Assembly: GCF_900088125.1 (NCBI RefSeq)
Contig: NZ_FLQT01000003.1
Span: 619,071 to 683,070, forward strand
Reading direction: 5' to 3'
From: Peptoniphilus pacaensis
Lineage (GTDB): Bacteria; Bacillota; Clostridia; Tissierellales; Peptoniphilaceae
DNA length: 64,000 nt
Shown: piece by piece, positions 1 to 9,300 of the stretch
How positions within the stretch are numbered: position 1 is the first letter of the stretch
Layout of the letters: each line of letters begins with the position of its first letter
Program-made: the position numbers and the translations under genes
Notes under the pieces: generated by a model
Databases searched by the model: none
Seen by the model: only the letters and a program-made list of their open reading frames with translations
What the model was told of the DNA's origin: nothing

Positions 1-284
1 TAGCTGCCGGAGAGTTTGGATGTAATGGTGACGACGAAGATTTCGTCGGCGCCGGAGTCCAGGATGGCTTCTTTGTAGCTGAAGGGCGAGGGGCAGCCGG
101 TGCGTATGGGCTCGTCGGTCTTTGCCATATCGGCGTAGAGGGCGTCTATGTCCAGATCGTCGTCGTCGACGTAGGTGGTGCCGCCGGCGTCGATGGTGAA
201 GGGGACGTAGGTGATGTCCATGGCTTTTTCTTCTTCTTTGGTGAAGTCGGCGGATGTGTCGGTGATGATTTTTATGGGTTTCAT
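1..284 (-). CDS. DegV family protein (3' part cut by window edge)
   Basis: Only the first 94 codons are inside the window. The N-terminus IITDTSADFT, the segment around FVVTITSKLSGS and the TGCPSP turn match the DegV family, which binds a fatty acid between two alpha/beta domains and, in the FakB members, presents it to a fatty-acid kinase. No kinase gene is visible nearby. The start ATG overlaps the glmM stop codon (ATGA), so translation is probably coupled and this is the third gene of cca-glmM-degV. Family assignment is firm; the bound ligand is unknown. A second, separate DegV gene lies at 10691-11560. Confidence 0.85.
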   Translation of the reverse strand, partial: MKPIKIITDTSADFTKEEEKAMDITYVPFTIDAGGTTYVDDDDLDIDALYADMAKTDEPIRTGCPSPFSYKEAILDSGADEIFVVTITSKLSGS

Positions 285-1627
285 TGAAGTACCTCTTCTA
301 TATAGCGGGCCAGTTTTTCCGCTTCTTCTTCAAGCACGGCCTGGTCTTTGCCTTCGATCATGACGCGGACCAGGGGTTCGGTGCCCGAGGGGCGAATGAC
401 GACTCGGCCTTCGTCTTGGAATTTTTCTTCCAGGGCGCGGATTTTTTCCTGTATGCCGTCGTGATCGGCGTAGGCGTGTTTTTTCTCTTTCGCCACTTTG
501 GCGTTGACGAGGACTTGGGGATAGGATGTCATGAGGGCGTTGAGCTCGCTCATGGGCTTGCCTGTTTCGGCCATGACTTCCAAGAGATGGAGACCGGTGG
601 CCAGTCCGTCGCCGGTGGTGTTGTAGCGGCTGAAGATGATGTGGCCCGATTGTTCGCCGCCGAGGACGTAGGTTTTTTCGATCATTTCTTCCAGCACGTA
701 GCGATCGCCGACTTTGGTCTTGACCAGGGCGATGCCTTCTTGTTTCAGGAAGCGGTCCAGCCCGATATTGGTCATGACGGTGCCGACGACGGTGTCGTTG
801 TCCAGCTCGCCTTTGGCTTTCAGGCTTTTGGCGCAGATGGCGAGGATGTGGTCGCCGTCGATGATATCGCCTTTTTCGTCTACGGCGATGATGCGATCGG
901 CGTCGCCGTCGAAGGAAAAGCCGACGCGGGCGCCGGTTTCTTTCACTAATGCCTGTATTTTTTCGGGGGCGGTGGAGCCGCAGGCGGCGTTGATGTTGGC
1001 GCCGTCGGGGGCGGTGTTAATGGCGGTGACCTCTGCGCCGAGGCGCGCGAGGACTCTTTCCGCCGCTTCGCTTAATGCGCCGTTGCCGGCGTCTACGGCG
1101 ATTTTTGTGCCGGCGAGGTCTCGGTCTACGAGGCTCACCAGGTAGTCTTCGTAGTCGGCGATGCCGGGAAAGTCGCTCCGCTCGATGCCCAAATCTTTTC
1201 CCGTCAGGGGCGCCGGGGCGTAATTCGGATCGAGGAGTTTTTCTTCGATTTCTTCTTCCACGGCGTCGGGGAGTTTCAATCCCTTATGGGAAAAGATTTT
1301 GATGCCGTTGTATTCGAAGGGGTTATGGGATGCGGAGATGACGATGCCCATGGCGGCGCCGTATTTTCTCGTAAGGTAGGCGACGCCGGGGGTGGGGATG
1401 ACGTGAAGTTCCACGCAGTCGACGCCTCCCGCCATAAGGCCCGAGGAGATGGCCATGGCCAGCATGGCGCCGGATCGCCTCGTGTCTCTGCCGATGAGGA
1501 CGAAGGGCTTTTCCGCCCCCGTCTCTCTGATGCGCTCGGCCAGGACTCGGCCCAGTTTCATGGCCAGTTCCGGTGTTAGGTCTGTGTTTGCGACGCCGCG
1601 TATGCCGTCGGTTCCGAATAGTTTCAT
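281..1627 (-). CDS. glmM: phosphoglucosamine mutase GlmM
   Basis: Converts glucosamine-6-phosphate to glucosamine-1-phosphate, the step that feeds UDP-GlcNAc for peptidoglycan. The 448-residue product has the family's usual length. Visible signatures are the N-terminal LFGTDGIRG, the phosphoserine loop ISASHNP with the catalytic serine at residue 100, the metal-binding DGDADR loop, the GGEQSGH sugar-binding loop and the C-terminal RPSGTEPLVRVM phosphate-binding loop. The start follows CGGAGGAG. Its ATG overlaps the cca stop codon by four bases and its stop overlaps the downstream degV start, so the three genes form one translationally coupled unit. Confidence 0.97.
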   Translation of the reverse strand: MKLFGTDGIRGVANTDLTPELAMKLGRVLAERIRETGAEKPFVLIGRDTRRSGAMLAMAISSGLMAGGVDCVELHVIPTPGVAYLTRKYGAAMGIVISASHNPFEYNGIKIFSHKGLKLPDAVEEEIEEKLLDPNYAPAPLTGKDLGIERSDFPGIADYEDYLVSLVDRDLAGTKIAVDAGNGALSEAAERVLARLGAEVTAINTAPDGANINAACGSTAPEKIQALVKETGARVGFSFDGDADRIIAVDEKGDIIDGDHILAICAKSLKAKGELDNDTVVGTVMTNIGLDRFLKQEGIALVKTKVGDRYVLEEMIEKTYVLGGEQSGHIIFSRYNTTGDGLATGLHLLEVMAETGKPMSELNALMTSYPQVLVNAKVAKEKKHAYADHDGIQEKIRALEEKFQDEGRVVIRPSGTEPLVRVMIEGKDQAVLEEEAEKLARYIEEVLQ

Positions 1628-2982
1628 GGTGTCTCCTCCGAGGATGTGTCTTTTCTATGCTCTATATATGCTTTGGCGTAGGCCAGAAGGGTTTCTTTCT
1701 CGTTTAATGTGGGATCGTCGACGGTTTTGTCTTCGATTTCTTTCAGCAGCGCGCCCATGGCGGGACCGGGCTTCATGCCCAGGGCCATGAGGTCGTTGCC
1801 GTTTATGGCCAAGGTTTTGCGGCTGACGATGCCTTCGTCCATAAGGGTGCGGATGTGCTCTTTTCTCTCCAGTATAAAGGATATGTCTCGCGCGCCATAG
1901 GTGCATGCCATGTCCGCCGCCATAAGGTCGTAGAGATCCAGGATGTAGTCCTCCCCTACCCGCCGAATCTGGCGGCGCAGGGCTTTGTCGGTCATGGTGT
2001 CGTGGACTTTCATGTGTTCTTTAATGAGCACGTCCACTTCACGAATCAGGGCCTTTTGGCTCTTCAGCCGGGCGAGGATTTCTTTCGCCGTCTCGGCGCC
2101 CATAGTGTCGTGGCCAAAGAACCGGCCCTTGCCCGTTTCGTCTATGGTCAAGGTGTCGGGCTTGTTGACATCGTGAAAGAGGGCGGCGTAGCGCAGGGGC
2201 AGTTTTTTCGACGTGTGATCCACGACGCAGAGGATGTGGTCGAAGAGGGTCTTGTCGTGATGGGGATTGCGCTGATCGTAGCCCACGGTGGGGGTGAGCT
2301 CGGGAAAGAGCTTATCGAGGACGCCGGCTTCTTCCATGGCGTAGAGGACGCGGGAGGGCCTGTCTTGAAGAAGGATCTTGCCCATTTCCTCCGCCACGCG
2401 CTCGGCGGAAAGGCTTTCGATGCGGTAGGCTTCTTTTTTTGCCGCGGCGAGGAGCGCGGGCTCGAGTGTCATGTTCAGCTGGCCCATAAAGCGAAAGGCC
2501 CGCAGGATGCGCAGGGCGTCTTCCGAAAAGCGCCGAGCGGGATCGCCGACGGCGCGGAGTGTTTTGTCTTGAAGATCTTCCCTGCCGCCGAAGGGATCCA
2601 CGACGCCCGTCTCTTCGCTGTAGGCCATGGCGTTGACGGTGAAGTCGCGGCGGGCCAAATCTTCCCTTAAATCCGCCGTAAAGGTAATTGCATCGGGCTT
2701 GCGATTGTCGCTATAGGTGCCGTCGATGCGAAAGGTGGTGATCTCCACGGGGCCCGTGGCGGTCATGACGCCGATGGTGCCGAATTTTTCCCCTTCGCGG
2801 AAGGTCTTCTCCCCTTCCATCATGGCGAGGATCTCTTCGGGCCTCGCCGGGGTGGTGAGATCGTAGTCGTGGGGTTCGATGCCCATAAGGCTGTCGCGCA
2901 CGGCGCCGCCGACGACGTAGATGGGTATGTCTTTTTCGCGAAAACGGCGAAAAATTCCTTGGATGCTTGCAGGTAATTTCAT
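1624..2982 (-). CDS. cca: CCA tRNA nucleotidyltransferase with HD domain
   Basis: Adds or repairs the 3'-CCA of tRNA. The N-terminal nucleotidyltransferase head shows VVGGAVRDSLMG and the catalytic HDYDLTT, followed by the RRDFTVNAMAY and EDALRILRAFRF motifs of class II enzymes. The C-terminal half carries an HD domain (ALFHDVNKP, FFGHD), typical of clostridial and gammaproteobacterial forms. Length 452 residues is normal. The ATG lies only six bases after a TATAAT box and has no Shine-Dalgarno sequence, so the message is probably leaderless; no later ATG would keep the conserved N-terminus. First gene of cca-glmM-degV. Confidence 0.95.
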   Translation of the reverse strand: MKLPASIQGIFRRFREKDIPIYVVGGAVRDSLMGIEPHDYDLTTPARPEEILAMMEGEKTFREGEKFGTIGVMTATGPVEITTFRIDGTYSDNRKPDAITFTADLREDLARRDFTVNAMAYSEETGVVDPFGGREDLQDKTLRAVGDPARRFSEDALRILRAFRFMGQLNMTLEPALLAAAKKEAYRIESLSAERVAEEMGKILLQDRPSRVLYAMEEAGVLDKLFPELTPTVGYDQRNPHHDKTLFDHILCVVDHTSKKLPLRYAALFHDVNKPDTLTIDETGKGRFFGHDTMGAETAKEILARLKSQKALIREVDVLIKEHMKVHDTMTDKALRRQIRRVGEDYILDLYDLMAADMACTYGARDISFILERKEHIRTLMDEGIVSRKTLAINGNDLMALGMKPGPAMGALLKEIEDKTVDDPTLNEKETLLAYAKAYIEHRKDTSSEETP

Positions 2983-2988
2983 AGGCTT

Positions 2989-2997
2989 ATTATAACA
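2989..2997 (-). promoter_or_regulatory. extended -10 promoter of cca operon
   Basis: On the minus strand TGTTATAAT (TGn plus consensus -10) ends six bases before the cca ATG. There is no recognisable -35. The expected transcription start falls on or within a base or two of the start codon, giving a leaderless message. Confidence 0.65.
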
Positions 2998-3042
2998 CTT
3001 CCGGCGGTTTTTTTCTTTTCCGTAGGCGTTTTCTCCCCTACG

Positions 3043-3051
3043 TGGTATAAT
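3043..3051 (+). promoter_or_regulatory. extended -10 promoter of lipoprotein gene
   Basis: TGGTATAAT, an extended -10 element, lies 34 bases before the lipoprotein ATG. No good -35 is visible. A short stem CGTAGG/CCTACG (3021-3042) sits just upstream; its role is unclear. Confidence 0.6.
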
Positions 3052-3085
3052 CGTTAAAAAGACGGATTGAGTTGGGAGGTATTGT

Positions 3086-3826
3086 ATGAAACGGAATTAC
3101 ACGGCTCTCGCTTTGGCTCTTTGTCTGTGTCTCGCCGGCTGCGGCAAGAAGTCGGAGGCGCCGAAGAAGGAAGAGAAGCCCGCCAAGGTCGCCGCTACGA
3201 CGAAGAAGGACGAGGCTTATGAGCCGGAAAAGGACAAGGCCGCCGCTGAAAAGGCCCTTTTTGAAAGCGACAACGAGGACAAGCGCAACGCCGCCTTGGA
3301 AGATGCCAGCGACTACATCGCCCTGGTGGAGCTTTCCACCAATGCCAACGGCCAAATGGAGTTGGAGTTTATTAAGAATTACAAGGGCATGTTGAGCACG
3401 GTGGAACTTCCCGTTCCCAAGGGCATGACGCCGAATCAGGAATACATTATCTTCTATCGCGACGGCGCCGACGGCGTGGTGGGCCCGGTGCATCCCACTT
3501 ACGGCTATTACGCCGTGGACGGAAGCGACGATCCGCTCCTGCGCCACATGGAACGGACTTACGGCGATTTGGACGAGGACGAGGAAGATACGTCTTCGGT
3601 AAAATCGAAAAAGGACGCCGATGCCTATGACGAGGACAGCTATGGCTCCTCAAAGGATTCGTCTTCCGAAAAATCGTCCTCTTCTTCGAAAAAGTCTTCT
3701 TCGAAAACATCCTCTTCGAAGGAATCGACGAAGAGCACGTCGGATACGAAAAAATCTTCGAGCCAATCGAAGAGCTCGTCCGATTCGAAAAAATCGTCGA
3801 AGAAATCTTCTTCCGATGAACAATAG
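3086..3826 (+). CDS. Ser/Lys-rich lipoprotein of unknown function
   Basis: Residues 1-19 form a lipoprotein signal peptide with lipobox LAGC, so Cys19 should be lipidated and the protein anchored on the outer face of the membrane. A charged Lys/Glu/Ala linker follows, then a roughly 90-residue compact segment with no family I recognise (it includes LVELSTNANGQMELEF and PTYGYYAVDG). From about residue 160 the chain is low complexity, dominated by SSSK and KSS runs, which could span or bind the anionic cell wall. The start follows GGGAGG. The gene stands alone between its own promoter and terminator. Identity as a lipoprotein is firm, function unknown. Confidence 0.85.
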   Translation: MKRNYTALALALCLCLAGCGKKSEAPKKEEKPAKVAATTKKDEAYEPEKDKAAAEKALFESDNEDKRNAALEDASDYIALVELSTNANGQMELEFIKNYKGMLSTVELPVPKGMTPNQEYIIFYRDGADGVVGPVHPTYGYYAVDGSDDPLLRHMERTYGDLDEDEEDTSSVKSKKDADAYDEDSYGSSKDSSSEKSSSSSKKSSSKTSSSKESTKSTSDTKKSSSQSKSSSDSKKSSKKSSSDEQ

Positions 3827-3833
3827 AAATAGC

Positions 3834-3862
3834 AAACAGCCTCACGACGAGGCTGTTTTTTT
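3834..3862 (+). terminator. rho-independent terminator after lipoprotein gene
   Basis: A 10-bp stem AAACAGCCTC/GAGGCTGTTT with loop ACGAC is followed by a run of T. It lies between the converging lipoprotein and MocR genes; the T run favours the plus strand. Confidence 0.85.
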
Positions 3863-3872
3863 GCGGGGATTT

Positions 3873-5255
3873 TTACTTTTCCTTCGGTGGAGCGAATGCC
3901 TCTATTTTTTCTTTCAGTACCTCGAGCCCTTCCTGTAATGTGTCCAAGCTCATATTGCCGTAGCCCACGATGAGGCGGGGGTAGTCGCTCGATGCCTTTA
4001 CGGAGTAATCCGAGAGGCCTTTGATGTGGATGCGGGAGTGGTGAAGGTGATCCAAAAGCTCTTTCTCCTCCACGGGGATTTTGCAGGTCAGAAGAAAGTG
4101 CATGCCCGCCCGCTTGTCGTCCACCTCAAAGAGTTCGTCGCCTAAAAAGGCGTCCACGGCGATTTTTCTGCGCTGATCGTAGGTCTTGCGGCGGCGATTG
4201 AGCCTGCGCTCGAAGTGGCCCTCGCGCATGTACCGGGCGAGGGCCAGCTGCACCAGATTGGGAATGGGGCAGTTCATCACGGGACGCAGGCGGCGGTAGC
4301 GCTCCATCAGAGGGCGAGGCAGCACCATAAAGGAGACCCGCAGGGTGGGCGACAGGGATTTGGAAAAGTTGGAGAGATAGATAACCCGGTCCACGGCGTC
4401 CAAGCTTTTTAAGGCGGGAATGGGCCTGCCGTAGTATTTAAATTCGCTGTCGTAATCGTCTTCGATGATGTAACTGTCCGTGGCCTTCACGTGATTTAAA
4501 AGCTTGGTGCGCCGGTCCACCCGCAGAATGCTTCCCGTGGGAAATTGATGGGAGGGGGTCACGAGATAGATGCTCTTGTCCCGTGGCAAGGTGTCGGGAT
4601 CCACGCCGGCATCGTCCACGTCCATAAAGGCGTAGGGCCTGCGGTGCTGCTCGAAGATTTTTCTCATGCCGATGTAGCCCGGGTTTTCCAGGCGATAGGT
4701 GGCGTCTTTCGGCAAGATGGCGAAGAGGATGAGAAGCAAATACTCCATGCCGGCGCTGAGGATGATGTCCTCCGCCTGCACGTCCACGCCGCGGGATGCC
4801 CGCAGGTAATCGGCCACGGCGCTCCGAAGCTCGGCCAAGCCTTCGTTCTCCCGGCGGTTCAAGGGCTCTTCCTCTTCCGCCGCCCACTGCAGGCATTTCT
4901 TAAAGTGGTTGTCGGGGAAACGGTAGTCGGCGTTTTTGTTTAAGTCGAAATCGTAATCGAATGCCGGGGCTTCCTTGGCCGGTGCCGTCGCCCGCGGGGC
5001 GATTTTTTTGTGGAGATTTTCGATTTCCGCCACGAAAAAGCCCACCCGCTCCTTGGCGACGAGATAGCCTTCGTCGGCGAGCTGGTCGTAGGCGGCGGTG
5101 ACGGTGTTCACGGAAAGGCCCAGGTGATTGGCCAGATCCCGCTTCGAGGGCAGCTTCTCCCCTTCTTTCATGGCGCCCGTGACCACGGCGTCTTTAATGT
5201 AATCGTAGAGGGCTTCGTAAAGGGGGGTGCCCTCTTTGAAATGGATGGTAAACAA
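3873..5255 (-). CDS. MocR/PdxR-type regulator (GntR-aminotransferase fusion)
   Basis: The N-terminal winged helix of the GntR type ([23 protein letters not shown], about residues 40-62) is fused to a fold-type I aminotransferase domain. The PLP lysine is visible in [10 protein letters not shown], and [20 protein letters not shown] is characteristic of MocR proteins. Length 460 residues fits the family. It begins with TTG, seven bases after GGAGG; no better start exists. It is divergent from pdxS, the arrangement typical of PdxR, which senses PLP and controls PLP synthesis. Control of pdxS is therefore inferred from context and family. Confidence 0.85.
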   Translation of the reverse strand: MFTIHFKEGTPLYEALYDYIKDAVVTGAMKEGEKLPSKRDLANHLGLSVNTVTAAYDQLADEGYLVAKERVGFFVAEIENLHKKIAPRATAPAKEAPAFDYDFDLNKNADYRFPDNHFKKCLQWAAEEEEPLNRRENEGLAELRSAVADYLRASRGVDVQAEDIILSAGMEYLLLILFAILPKDATYRLENPGYIGMRKIFEQHRRPYAFMDVDDAGVDPDTLPRDKSIYLVTPSHQFPTGSILRVDRRTKLLNHVKATDSYIIEDDYDSEFKYYGRPIPALKSLDAVDRVIYLSNFSKSLSPTLRVSFMVLPRPLMERYRRLRPVMNCPIPNLVQLALARYMREGHFERRLNRRRKTYDQRRKIAVDAFLGDELFEVDDKRAGMHFLLTCKIPVEEKELLDHLHHSRIHIKGLSDYSVKASSDYPRLIVGYGNMSLDTLQEGLEVLKEKIEAFAPPKEK

Positions 5256-5292
5256 TCTGGTTCCTCCAAATTTTATTTATTTGATCCTTTTG

Positions 5293-5321
5293 ATGATACC
5301 AAATTCGCCTTACAATGTCAC
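5293..5321 (-). promoter_or_regulatory. promoter of MocR gene, facing the pdxS promoter
   Basis: On the minus strand GTGACA (plus 5316-5321) and TATCAT (5293-5298) are separated by 17 bp. On the plus strand TACAAT at 5311-5316 is a plausible -10 for pdxS, so the two promoters overlap face to face. TGTAgcgatTACA (5322-5334) is an inverted repeat that could be a PdxR site. Confidence 0.55.
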
Positions 5322-5354
5322 TGTAGCGATTACATAAATCACAAGGAGGAAGAA

Positions 5355-6212
5355 ATGAACGAAGCATTTGTTAAACTGACCGATTCCCTGAAAGGCGGCG
5401 TCATTATGGACGTGACCAGCCCCGAGCAGGCAAAGATCGCCGAGGAAGCCGGCGCCGTGGCCGTTATGGCCTTGGAACGGATCCCCGCCGACATTCGCGC
5501 CGCCGGCGGCGTGAGCCGCATGAGCGATCCGAAGATGATTAAGGAAATTCAAAAGACGGTGAAGATTCCCGTTATGGCCAAGGTGCGCATCGGCCACTTT
5601 GTGGAAGCATCGGTGCTTCAAGCCATCGGCATCGACTACATCGACGAATCGGAGGTGTTGACTCCGGCGGACGGTACTTTCCACATCGAAAAGAAGAAAT
5701 TCGACACGCCCTTCGTCTGCGGCGCGCGAAATCTTTCCGAAGCCCTTCGCCGCATCGAAGAAGGGGCGGCCATGATCCGCACCAAGGGCGAAGCCGGCAC
5801 CGGCGACGTGTCCCAAGCCGTGGATCACATGCGGGCCATTATGGGCGAAATGGCCTATGTGGTCAGCGCGAAGAGCGACGAGCTCTATGCCCTGGCCAAG
5901 GAAATGGGCGTAAGCTACGATCTGCTCCTCTACGTTCACGAAAATGGCAAGCTCCCCGTGGCCAATTTCTCCGCCGGCGGCGTAGCCACTCCCGCCGATG
6001 CCGCCCTGATGCGCCGCCTCGGTGCCGAAGGGGTCTTTGTGGGCAGCGGGATCTTTAAATCCAACAATCCCGAAAAGCGGGCCAAAGCCATCGTGAGAGC
6101 CGTGGAAAACTACATGGACGACAACATCATCGCCGAAGTGAGCGAAGACATCGGCGAAGCCATGGTGGGCATCAATCCCGACGAAATCGAAACCATTATG
6201 GCGGAAAGGTAA
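5355..6212 (+). CDS. pdxS: pyridoxal 5'-phosphate synthase subunit PdxS
   Basis: PdxS builds PLP from ribose-5-phosphate, glyceraldehyde-3-phosphate and ammonia supplied by the glutaminase PdxT. The 285-residue product contains [36 protein letters not shown], the catalytic-lysine segment [13 protein letters not shown], and ETIMAER at the end. A longer in-frame ORF starts at 5010, inside the divergent gene, but the ATG at 5355 follows AGGAGG and matches the family N-terminus. The usual neighbour pdxT is missing: a terminator follows at once. Confidence 0.96.
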   Translation: MNEAFVKLTDSLKGGVIMDVTSPEQAKIAEEAGAVAVMALERIPADIRAAGGVSRMSDPKMIKEIQKTVKIPVMAKVRIGHFVEASVLQAIGIDYIDESEVLTPADGTFHIEKKKFDTPFVCGARNLSEALRRIEEGAAMIRTKGEAGTGDVSQAVDHMRAIMGEMAYVVSAKSDELYALAKEMGVSYDLLLYVHENGKLPVANFSAGGVATPADAALMRRLGAEGVFVGSGIFKSNNPEKRAKAIVRAVENYMDDNIIAEVSEDIGEAMVGINPDEIETIMAER

Positions 6213-6244
6213 GACGAAAACTCACTCTCTGCAACACTCATATA

Positions 6245-6273
6245 GAGAAAAGCCCCCGCACGGGGGTTTTCTC
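6245..6273 (+). terminator. terminator after pdxS
   Basis: Hairpin with a CCCCC/GGGGG core extended by AAAA/TTTT and GAG/CTC, loop GCAC, with the T run inside the descending arm. It ends the pdxS transcript about 30 bases after the stop codon. Confidence 0.8.
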
Positions 6274-6277
6274 ATGT

Positions 6278-6313
6278 AAAAAGCGGATCTCCTTTTTCGG
6301 AAATCCGCTTTTC
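6278..6313 (-). terminator. terminator after activase-like gene
   Basis: Stem AAAAGCGGAT/ATCCGCTTTT, symmetric enough to work on both strands; it lies directly after the stop of the leftward gene at 6325. Confidence 0.75.
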
Positions 6314-6324
6314 TTTTGTGCCGC

Positions 6325-9300
6325 TTAATTGCTCGCGACTTTTTTGTGTTCTTTTGCCATATCGTGATTGATGAATTTGTTTTTCTCCGCCTGTGCCATC
6401 ATGAGCTTGATGCGGTTGGTTTGGTTTACCGCCGAGGCGGAGGCGTCGTAGTCGATGGGGATGATATTGGCCGTGGGGTAGGCTTCCCGCACGGATTTGA
6501 TCACACCTTTGCCCGTAATGTGATTGGGCAGGCAGCCGAAGGGCTGGACGCAGACAATGTTGCCGGCGCCGGATCGGATGAGTTCCACCATTTCCGCCGT
6601 AAGGAGCCAGCCTTCCCCGTATTGATTCCCCAGGTCCACGAATTCTTCGGCATAGGCCATAAGGGTTTCCACGGTTTCCGGGGCGTCGTAGGGGGAATTT
6701 TTCAGGGCGTCTCGGATGACGCGGCGATAGCTTTCCACGTAGCGGATCATGATTTCCGCCATGAAGCTGCCCATTTTCGACGTGCCGTAGCGATTTTCTT
6801 TGATCTTTGCGTTTTTAAAGGAGTAGATCATAAAGTCCGTGAGATCCGGTACCACCACTTCGGCGCCTTCCGCTTCCAGTTGGCGCTGCACGTGGTTGTT
6901 GGCCTCGGGGAGATACTTCACGAGGATTTCGCCGACGATGCCCACTTTCGGCCGCACTTCGTCCCGTATTTTCACGGCGGTAAAATCGGCGATCATGGAG
7001 CGGACATTTTCCCTGAATTCTTTTCGGGAGTAGCGGCGATCCTTTGCGTTTAATTTTTCTATCCACTTATCTGCCAGGGCCTTCGCCTCGCCGACCTCCA
7101 CTTCATAGGGCCGGGTGGCGTTTGAAAGGCGCATGATCAGGTCGCCGTAGAGCATGTTCTGCACGGCTTTTTTCCCGAGGCGCACGATTTGGGCCTTGCT
7201 CATTTGAAAGCCCGGGTGTCGCTCGATGCCCTGAAGGGACGCGCCCAGCACGGGGATTTGGCCGTAACCCGCATCTTTCAGGGCCTTTCTGATAAAGCCC
7301 ACGTAGTTGCTTGCCCGGCAGGCGCCGCCGGTTTGGGTCATGAGCAGGGTGAGGTTGTCGGTGTCGTAGCGGCCGCTTTTCACCGCTTCCATAAATTGGC
7401 CCACGACGAAGATGGAGGGGTAGCAGGCGTCGTTGTTGACGTATTGCAAGCCCTTGTCCACCACGTGGGTGGAAAGATCGGGGAGCACTTCCACATTGAA
7501 GCCTTCGCTTTTGAGCATGGGCTCGAGGAGGCGGAAGTGGATGGGCGCCATTTGCGGAATGAGGATGGTATGGGTCTTGCGCATCTCTTCCGTAAAGAGG
7601 ACGGGGTCTTTGTACATGGATTCCGCCTCTTTGTCCAGGGTGCGATTTTGCACGGCTTGGATCAAGGAGCGCAGGCGGATTTTCGCCGCCCCCAGATTGT
7701 TGACTTCGTCGATTTTCAAGACGGTGTAGATTTTGTGGTGGGCTTCCAGAATTTCGTTGACCTGATCCGTGGTGACGGCGTCCAGGCCGCAGCCGAAGGA
7801 GTTGAGCTGCACCATTTCCAGATGCTCGCTTTCGCCGACGATTTTCGCCGCCCGGTAGAGGCGGGAGTGGTAGTTCCACTGATCCAGCACACGAAGCCGG
7901 CCGTCGATGTTTTCTTCGCCGACGATGCTGTCTTCCGACAGGACGGGAAGGCCCAGGCCCGTAATCATTTCCGCCATGCCGTGATTGATTTCGGGATCCA
8001 CATGGTAGGGGCGGCCGGCGAGGACGATGCCCACGCTGTCCGTCTCTTCCAAAAATTCCAGGGCGCGCTTGCCGGCGGCTCGCACGTCGTCGCGGTAGCG
8101 GGTCTCTTCCTCGTAGGCGGCGGCCACGGCTTCTTTCACGGCCTTTTTGTCGTGGTCGGGAAAGACTTCCGAAAGGCGCTCGGCCAGTTTTTCCCTGTTA
8201 TCGAAGGAGAGGAAGGGATTTAAGTAGCGAATACCGCTTTTTTCGATGCTCTCCACATTGTTTTTAATGACTTCGCTGTAGCCGGCCACCACGGGGCAGT
8301 TCAGGGTGTTGTCCGCATGACCCATTTTCTTTTCTTCGTAAAAGATGGCCGGGTAGAAGATGGTGTCCACGCCTTTTTCCACGAGGTTTTCCACGTGACC
8401 GTGGGCGATTTTCGCCGGATAGCAGGCGGTTTCCGAGGTGATGGACTCCAGCCCCTTTTCGTAGAGGGTGCGGGAGGACATATCGGAAAGGACCACCCGG
8501 TAGCCCAGCTTCGTAAAGAAGGTGTGCCAGAAGGGGTAGTTTTCGTACATATTCAGCACCCGGGGAATGCCCATGGTAGGCGCGCCTTCCGGGAGGCTTT
8601 CGTAATCGAAGACGCGCTTTAATTTATAGGCGTAGAGATTGGGAAGCATTTCGTCTTCCCCGCGGACGATGCCCGCCCCCCGCTCGCAGCGGTTGCCGGT
8701 AATGTAGCGGCTGCCGTCTTTAAAGATATGGACGGAGAGGGCGCAGTTGTTGGCGCATTGGCCGCAGCGGGCGTGTTTCGTGGTGTAGGTAAATTCGTCC
8801 AGCTCTTCCCGGGATAGGAGGCTACTCTCTTCGCCGCCTTCTTCCATGGCCATAAGGGCCATGCCGATGGCGCCCATGGTGCCGCTCATTTTCGGCCGCA
8901 CCACTTCCCTGCCCGTGATCTTTTCGAAGGCGCGGAGCACGGCGTCGCTGTAGAAGGTGCCCCCCTGTACCACGATGTGCTCGCCCAGTTTTTTCGGGTC
9001 GCGAATTTTAATGACCTTTTGAATGGCGTTGCGTATGACGGAATAAGCGAGGCCCGCGGAAATATCCGCCACGCTCGCCCCTTCTTTTTGGGCCTGCTTC
9101 ACCTTGGAGTTCATAAAGACGGTGCAGCGGCTACCCAGGTCCACCGGGGCGTCGCTTTCGAGAGCCACGGCGGCAAATTCCTGTACCGTATGGTCCACGC
9201 CGCCGGCGAAGGTTTGAAGGAAGGAGCCGCAGCCCGAGGAGCAGGCTTCGTTTAAGAGGATGGACTCGATGACATCGCCCTTCACCTTCATTGCCTTCAT

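Noticed and set aside
5010-5354. Long N-terminal extension of pdxS
   Set aside because: The extension lies inside the divergent regulator gene; ATG 5355 with AGGAGG matches the PdxS N-terminus.
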